64,000 nt of DNA from Allohahella marinimesophila (GTDB taxonomy: Bacteria > Pseudomonadota > Gammaproteobacteria > Pseudomonadales > Oleiphilaceae). The stretch is from assembly GCF_039538005.1 (NCBI RefSeq), contig NZ_BAABBO010000011.1:62001-126000 (forward strand), read 5' to 3'. Positions 60,673 to 64,000 of this stretch are shown piece after piece. A model generated the notes under the pieces. It was given only the letters and a program-made list of their open reading frames with translations. It was not told where the DNA came from and did not search any database. A program made the translations under genes and the position numbers. The stretch's first letter is position 1; every line of letters starts with the position of its first letter.

Positions 60673-62184
60673 ATGAGGTCGCTTCTACGGGCTTTGGGCT
60701 ACGCCATCCTGTTCACTACGCTGCTGGTGGTCGTGGCCTATAGCGTGTTGCTGTGGCAAACCGAAAGATGGATAGAGCGGGTTCGAACTGCAGGTGAAGA
60801 TCAGTTCTCGCTCAGTCATGGTCTCGCACGCTTCGACCTCGATGGCGCTCTGCACATCGCAGATCTGCGCTTCACTGATTACAGACTGCAGGAGCCGATC
60901 ATCATTGAGCGCCTCAGTGTCCGATTCAGGTCAGTCCTGGATGCAGTCACCTTTGCCGTGTCTGATCTCATGGACGACTCGTCGCTGCCCGAAGCCCTGA
61001 CTTTTGAAATCACAAACGCCTCGGTGCCGACCACTGCCGAGTGGGACGTGCTCGATCCTGGCCTGCTGCCCCAAGCCAGTAAGCCATGGGTGAATTACGC
61101 CTGCGGCACGATACGACCCTTTGAGCAGGCTAGCTTCGAGAAGATGGGCTTTTCCCGGCTGAGGGTCGATGGCCAGCTTCACTACGAGTTCATTGCAGAA
61201 GAGAACGTATTTGCCGTGCTCGGCGAACTTCGCTCCGTGGGCTTCCAGTCTGTAGGTATCAGTGCGAGTGCCGTACTCAGTCATGACCTGTCCTGGCCGC
61301 CTCCAGAGGATGCCGAGCCACCACGACTCCAGCATCTTCAGCTCAACTTTAGCGAACAGGGCTTCTGGCAGCGCTTTGCACAGCTGTGTCAGGGCGAGGT
61401 CGGCCTGGACAGTCAGGCGTTCTGGTCGCGGAGCCTGACTCAAACCAGAGCGCGGCTAGGCGAAGCGGGCATCGTGATTGGCGGACAGTTCTGGAGCGCA
61501 ATGCCGGACTATCTTCAGGGCAAGGCACCGCTGGATCTGCAGCTGCACCCGCGTAGCGACTTCGACCCGGCCCTCATGCCTTTCCTGGACTTCAAGGAGC
61601 AACTCGCACGGATAGGTGTTCAGCTCCAGGTATCCGGCATTCGCACCACTGCCGCTGATATACAGATCTCTGCCAAAGCGCTCGCCGACTTCATACAGCC
61701 GCCTCCACCACCCAGGCCAGCACCCAGGGTGATCAGGCCGCCGCAGGATCTCGAAATACCGCTGGCGTCCATGGCGTTTGCGACCGAGTTCGTTGGCAAA
61801 CAGATCGAAGTGGAACGCAAGGCCGGCACGAAACTGCAGGGGCGCCTGCTTGAAGTCGGCCCGCGCAGGTTGACACTGATGACTCAGTTGAACGGAGGTG
61901 AGGTGCTGTATCATCTGCAACGCTCCGAACTCGAAAGGCTGACGGTGCGCCTGGTGGAGGCAGATGCCAGAGAGCAGTTCGAACAGAAGCTGGAAGCGGC
62001 GGCGGCTGAAGTCACTCCGAGCGATGTGATCGAAACAGACTTACCCGAATCGGACGCAGGATCAGAGACCAGCGATGAGGTGGTTCCGGATACTGACGCG
62101 TCTGAGAGTCAGCCTCTGAATGAGGGTATGACGGCTGAACCAGAAGCTGATTCTCAGGACCAGGTGGACGAATTTGATGAATGA
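60673..62184 (+). CDS. Unrecognised membrane-anchored protein between argB and argA
   Basis: I do not recognise this 503-residue protein. One N-terminal membrane helix (about 8-30) after a basic start implies that the rest is periplasmic. Residues 45-340 are rich in beta-strand-like repeats (LARFDLDGALHIADLRFTDY), loosely like AsmA/YdgA-type proteins. A Pro-rich linker (about 342-358; QPPPPPRPAPRV) leads to a compact segment (about 372-432) whose pattern, GKQIEVERKAGTKLQGRLLE then LTLMTQLNGGEVLYHL, recalls an Sm-like beta-barrel. The last 65 residues are strongly acidic. Two lone Cys are present. It overlaps argA by eight bases. Confidence 0.75.
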   Translation: MRSLLRALGYAILFTTLLVVVAYSVLLWQTERWIERVRTAGEDQFSLSHGLARFDLDGALHIADLRFTDYRLQEPIIIERLSVRFRSVLDAVTFAVSDLMDDSSLPEALTFEITNASVPTTAEWDVLDPGLLPQASKPWVNYACGTIRPFEQASFEKMGFSRLRVDGQLHYEFIAEENVFAVLGELRSVGFQSVGISASAVLSHDLSWPPPEDAEPPRLQHLQLNFSEQGFWQRFAQLCQGEVGLDSQAFWSRSLTQTRARLGEAGIVIGGQFWSAMPDYLQGKAPLDLQLHPRSDFDPALMPFLDFKEQLARIGVQLQVSGIRTTAADIQISAKALADFIQPPPPPRPAPRVIRPPQDLEIPLASMAFATEFVGKQIEVERKAGTKLQGRLLEVGPRRLTLMTQLNGGEVLYHLQRSELERLTVRLVEADAREQFEQKLEAAAAEVTPSDVIETDLPESDAGSETSDEVVPDTDASESQPLNEGMTAEPEADSQDQVDEFDE

Positions 62185-63529
62185 TGGGACGAAGGACCAG
62201 CTGAGCTGGTTCCGCGGGGTCGCGCCTTACATTAACGCCTATCGAGGTGCCACTGTCATCGTGCTGGTCAGTGGGGAACTCCTGCTGCAGAACGATGAAG
62301 CTGGTATGCGCCAGACACGGCGTCTGATGGAAGATATCGCGTTGCTCAACAGTCTTGGCCTCAAGATTGTCTGCGTCTATGGCGCGCGACCTCAAATCGA
62401 TGAACGCCTTCGCCAGGGTGGAATAGACAGTCAGATCCATATGGATCTGCGCGTCACCGATGTGACTACGCTGGCACACCTCACTGAAGCTGTAGGTCGA
62501 CTGCAGACAGAATTGCAGGCCCGTCTCACGCAGTCACTCAGCAGCACGCCACTCAGAAACAATCAGGTATCTGTGGCTGGTGGTAATTTCATCATCGCCC
62601 GACCTATCGGCGTAGTGGATGGCGTCGATTTCGAGCATACCGGTATCGTTCGCAGGGTCGATACACAGAGCATTCGCGCTCTGCTCGATCTAGGCCAGAT
62701 CGTGTTGCTGGGGCCTTTAGGCTATTCACCTACTGGCGAGGTCTTCAACCTGGCGAGCGAGGATGTGGCTGCGTCGGTGGCCATTGCCCTTCATGCCGAG
62801 AAGCTGGTGATCCTGTCTGAACAGGATGGTCTGCTCAACCCAGAAGGACAGCTGGTGAGAGAGACCAGCGTGGCCGAGGCCATGCAGATGATCGACGCCT
62901 TCGAGGCCAGTGATGCGCGCTCAGCTTTCCGACATGAGCGGCGTCGACTGCTGGCGGCCTGCCGGGCACTTCAGAAAGGGACACGTCGGGTGCATATTAT
63001 CAACGGCACTCGCGACGGCGCGCTGATTCAGGAAATCTATACCCGCGACGGCATCGGTACGATGATTACCGATCAGTCTTACGAAACCTTCCGCGCAGCC
63101 GTCATCGACGATGCGGCTGGCATTCTCAATATCATCCGTCCGCTGGAAGAGCAGGGCGTTCTGGTGAAGCGGGATCGTGAACGACTCGAGCGGGAGATCG
63201 GCAACTTCATGATTGTGGAGCGCGATGGGCTGATCATTGGCTGCGCGGCCTTGTATTTCTACCCGGAGTACGCCGCTGCAGAGCTGGCCTGCGTTGCAGT
63301 TGATCAGGCTTACCAGACTGGGGGGCGGGGTGATCGGCTTCTGCAGCATGCCGAGCGCAAGGCCCGGGAACTGGGAGCAAAGCAGGTGTTCGTGCTGACT
63401 ACACAAACGGCTCACTGGTTCCTCGAGCGAGGCTTTCGTGTCGCAGGTCTGGATGAGCTCCCGCTGGAAAAGCAGCGTCTGTACAACTTTCAGAGACGAT
63501 CCAAGGTCTTCATGAAGCACCTCGACTGA
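62177..63529 (+). CDS. argA: Amino-acid N-acetyltransferase (N-acetylglutamate synthase)
   Basis: First enzyme of arginine synthesis (450 residues): acetyl-CoA plus glutamate gives N-acetylglutamate. An N-terminal amino acid kinase-like domain (about 1-290; SGELLLQNDEAGMRQTRRLM, ICVYGARPQID-like strand, LLGPLGYSPTGEVFNLAS) provides arginine binding and the hexamer. The C-terminal GNAT domain (about 300-450) has CAALYFYPEYAAAELACVAV and the CoA loop QTGGRGDRLL. The start is ATG 62177 (or TTG 62174), both inside the 3' end of the preceding gene, with AGGTGG upstream. Confidence 0.96.
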   Translation: MNDGTKDQLSWFRGVAPYINAYRGATVIVLVSGELLLQNDEAGMRQTRRLMEDIALLNSLGLKIVCVYGARPQIDERLRQGGIDSQIHMDLRVTDVTTLAHLTEAVGRLQTELQARLTQSLSSTPLRNNQVSVAGGNFIIARPIGVVDGVDFEHTGIVRRVDTQSIRALLDLGQIVLLGPLGYSPTGEVFNLASEDVAASVAIALHAEKLVILSEQDGLLNPEGQLVRETSVAEAMQMIDAFEASDARSAFRHERRRLLAACRALQKGTRRVHIINGTRDGALIQEIYTRDGIGTMITDQSYETFRAAVIDDAAGILNIIRPLEEQGVLVKRDRERLEREIGNFMIVERDGLIIGCAALYFYPEYAAAELACVAVDQAYQTGGRGDRLLQHAERKARELGAKQVFVLTTQTAHWFLERGFRVAGLDELPLEKQRLYNFQRRSKVFMKHLD

Positions 63530-63541
63530 GGCGCTCGGCTA

Positions 63542-64000
63542 TCAGTCTTGCGCGACCTGTTTCACGATGTCATAGGAGCGAAGACGATCTTCCGGATGGT
63601 AGAAGTCCGAGTTTATCATCAGTTCGTCCGCACCCGTGCCTTCAAGAAACCTGGTCAGTTGCTGTCTGACAGTATCAGGCCCGCCCACTACGGCTGCCGA
63701 CAGCATCTGCATGACTCGAGCACGTTCATGTGGATGCCAGTCCAGCGCTTCGACAGGTGGCTGTGCCCGAGTTGATCTGCCGCGCAGCAGGTTGAGGAAT
63801 TTCTGCTGGTGAGTCGTTGACAGAAACTCAGCCTCATCATCGCTGTCTGCGGCGATCACCGGGATGCCAAGCATCAGATAGGGTTTGTCGAGCACCGTCG
63901 AAGGCTGAAAATTATCACGATACAGCTGAATGGCCTGGTGTAGATACCCAGGCGCAAAATGTCCGGCAAATGCAAAGGGCAGTCCCAACCGGGCGGCCAG
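63542..64000 (-). CDS. LLM class (luciferase-like) flavin-dependent oxidoreductase, partial
   Basis: C-terminal part (about 150 residues) of a bacterial-luciferase-like flavin oxidoreductase; the 5' end is outside the window. The visible sequence includes GLPFAFAGHF, LYRDNFQPS, a long helix with TTHQQKFLNLLRG, and the C-terminal VVGGPDTVRQQLTRFLEGTG and DELMINSDFYHPEDRLRSY. These match MsnO8-type members of the family, whose substrates are mostly unknown. The frame is open to the edge, and TTG 63988 is not a real start. It converges with argA, 12 bases apart. Confidence 0.88.
   Translation of the reverse strand: MAARLGLPFAFAGHFAPGYLHQAIQLYRDNFQPSTVLDKPYLMLGIPVIAADSDDEAEFLSTTHQQKFLNLLRGRSTRAQPPVEALDWHPHERARVMQMLSAAVVGGPDTVRQQLTRFLEGTGADELMINSDFYHPEDRLRSYDIVKQVAQD

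Noticed and set aside
1..64000. tRNA, rRNA, CRISPR, prophage, insertion sequences, toxin-antitoxin or defence genes
   Set aside because: Read across the window, I saw no spaced repeats, no transposase or integrase motifs and no cloverleaf-like sequences; the gaps are too short and simple.

Overview
The window is a moderately GC-rich, densely coding stretch of a gammaproteobacterial chromosome. It holds about 58 protein-coding genes, no intergenic gap over 300 bases, and no tRNA, rRNA, CRISPR, prophage or insertion sequence that I can see. Gene order resembles Pseudomonadales/Cellvibrionales-type genomes: rpe-trpE-trpG-trpD, amgK-murU beside lptD-surA-pdxA-ksgA-apaH, aroQ-accB-accC-prmA-dusB-fis-purH-purD, priA-argS-SPOR-hslV-hslU, rpmB-rpmG-radC, and coaBC-dut-algC-argB. 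One ambiguous base (position 46189) suggests a draft or metagenome-derived assembly. The first gene (trpD) and the last (a luciferase-like oxidoreductase) run off the ends.

Layout. 1-3480 (minus): rpe and the anthranilate genes trpE, trpG, trpD. 3547-4575 (plus): a DUF3530 protein. 4583-8320 (minus): a patatin-like lipase, amgK and murU (cell-wall sugar recycling) and a SCO1-type copper chaperone. 8552-16195 (plus): lptD, surA, pdxA, rsmA, apaH, thiS, thiG, mostly joined by four-base ATGA overlaps. 16215-18824: a monofunctional prephenate dehydratase, a membrane J-domain protein, a LysE-type exporter and an exported glutaredoxin-like protein. 18844-27991 (minus): the aroQ...purD cluster linking shikimate, fatty acid, translation and purine genes with the nucleoid protein Fis. 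28169-32092: a DUF2333 protein, waaA and, convergently, tolC. 32297-37439 (plus): thiC, nudF, a DUF1249 protein, cpdA, yqiA, gcvH. 37467-44763: an HDOD protein, rlmI, a HAD phosphatase, rppH-ptsP and a second patatin-like lipase. 44811-51519 (minus): priA, argS, a SPOR protein and the HslVU protease. 51709-55069: rpmE, dsbA, an endonuclease/phosphatase-fold protein, rpmG, rpmB, radC. 55281-63529 (plus): coaBC, dut, a long membrane-anchored algC, argB, an unrecognised membrane protein and argA.

This is overwhelmingly core genome: envelope biogenesis (lptD, surA, waaA, tolC, murU, amgK, algC), amino acid and cofactor synthesis, translation and proteolysis. I found no self-evident new multi-gene system. 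The points most worth a second look are: a perfect rrn-type boxA sequence in the dusB-fis leader; an unrecognised membrane protein with a possible Sm-like domain translationally coupled to argA; a prephenate dehydratase whose ACT domain looks alphaproteobacterial; loss of apaG from an otherwise canonical operon; thiC without a recognisable TPP riboswitch; a 30-codon reading frame coupled to the second patatin gene; and a 12-base tandem repeat with an ambiguous base between hslV and hslU.
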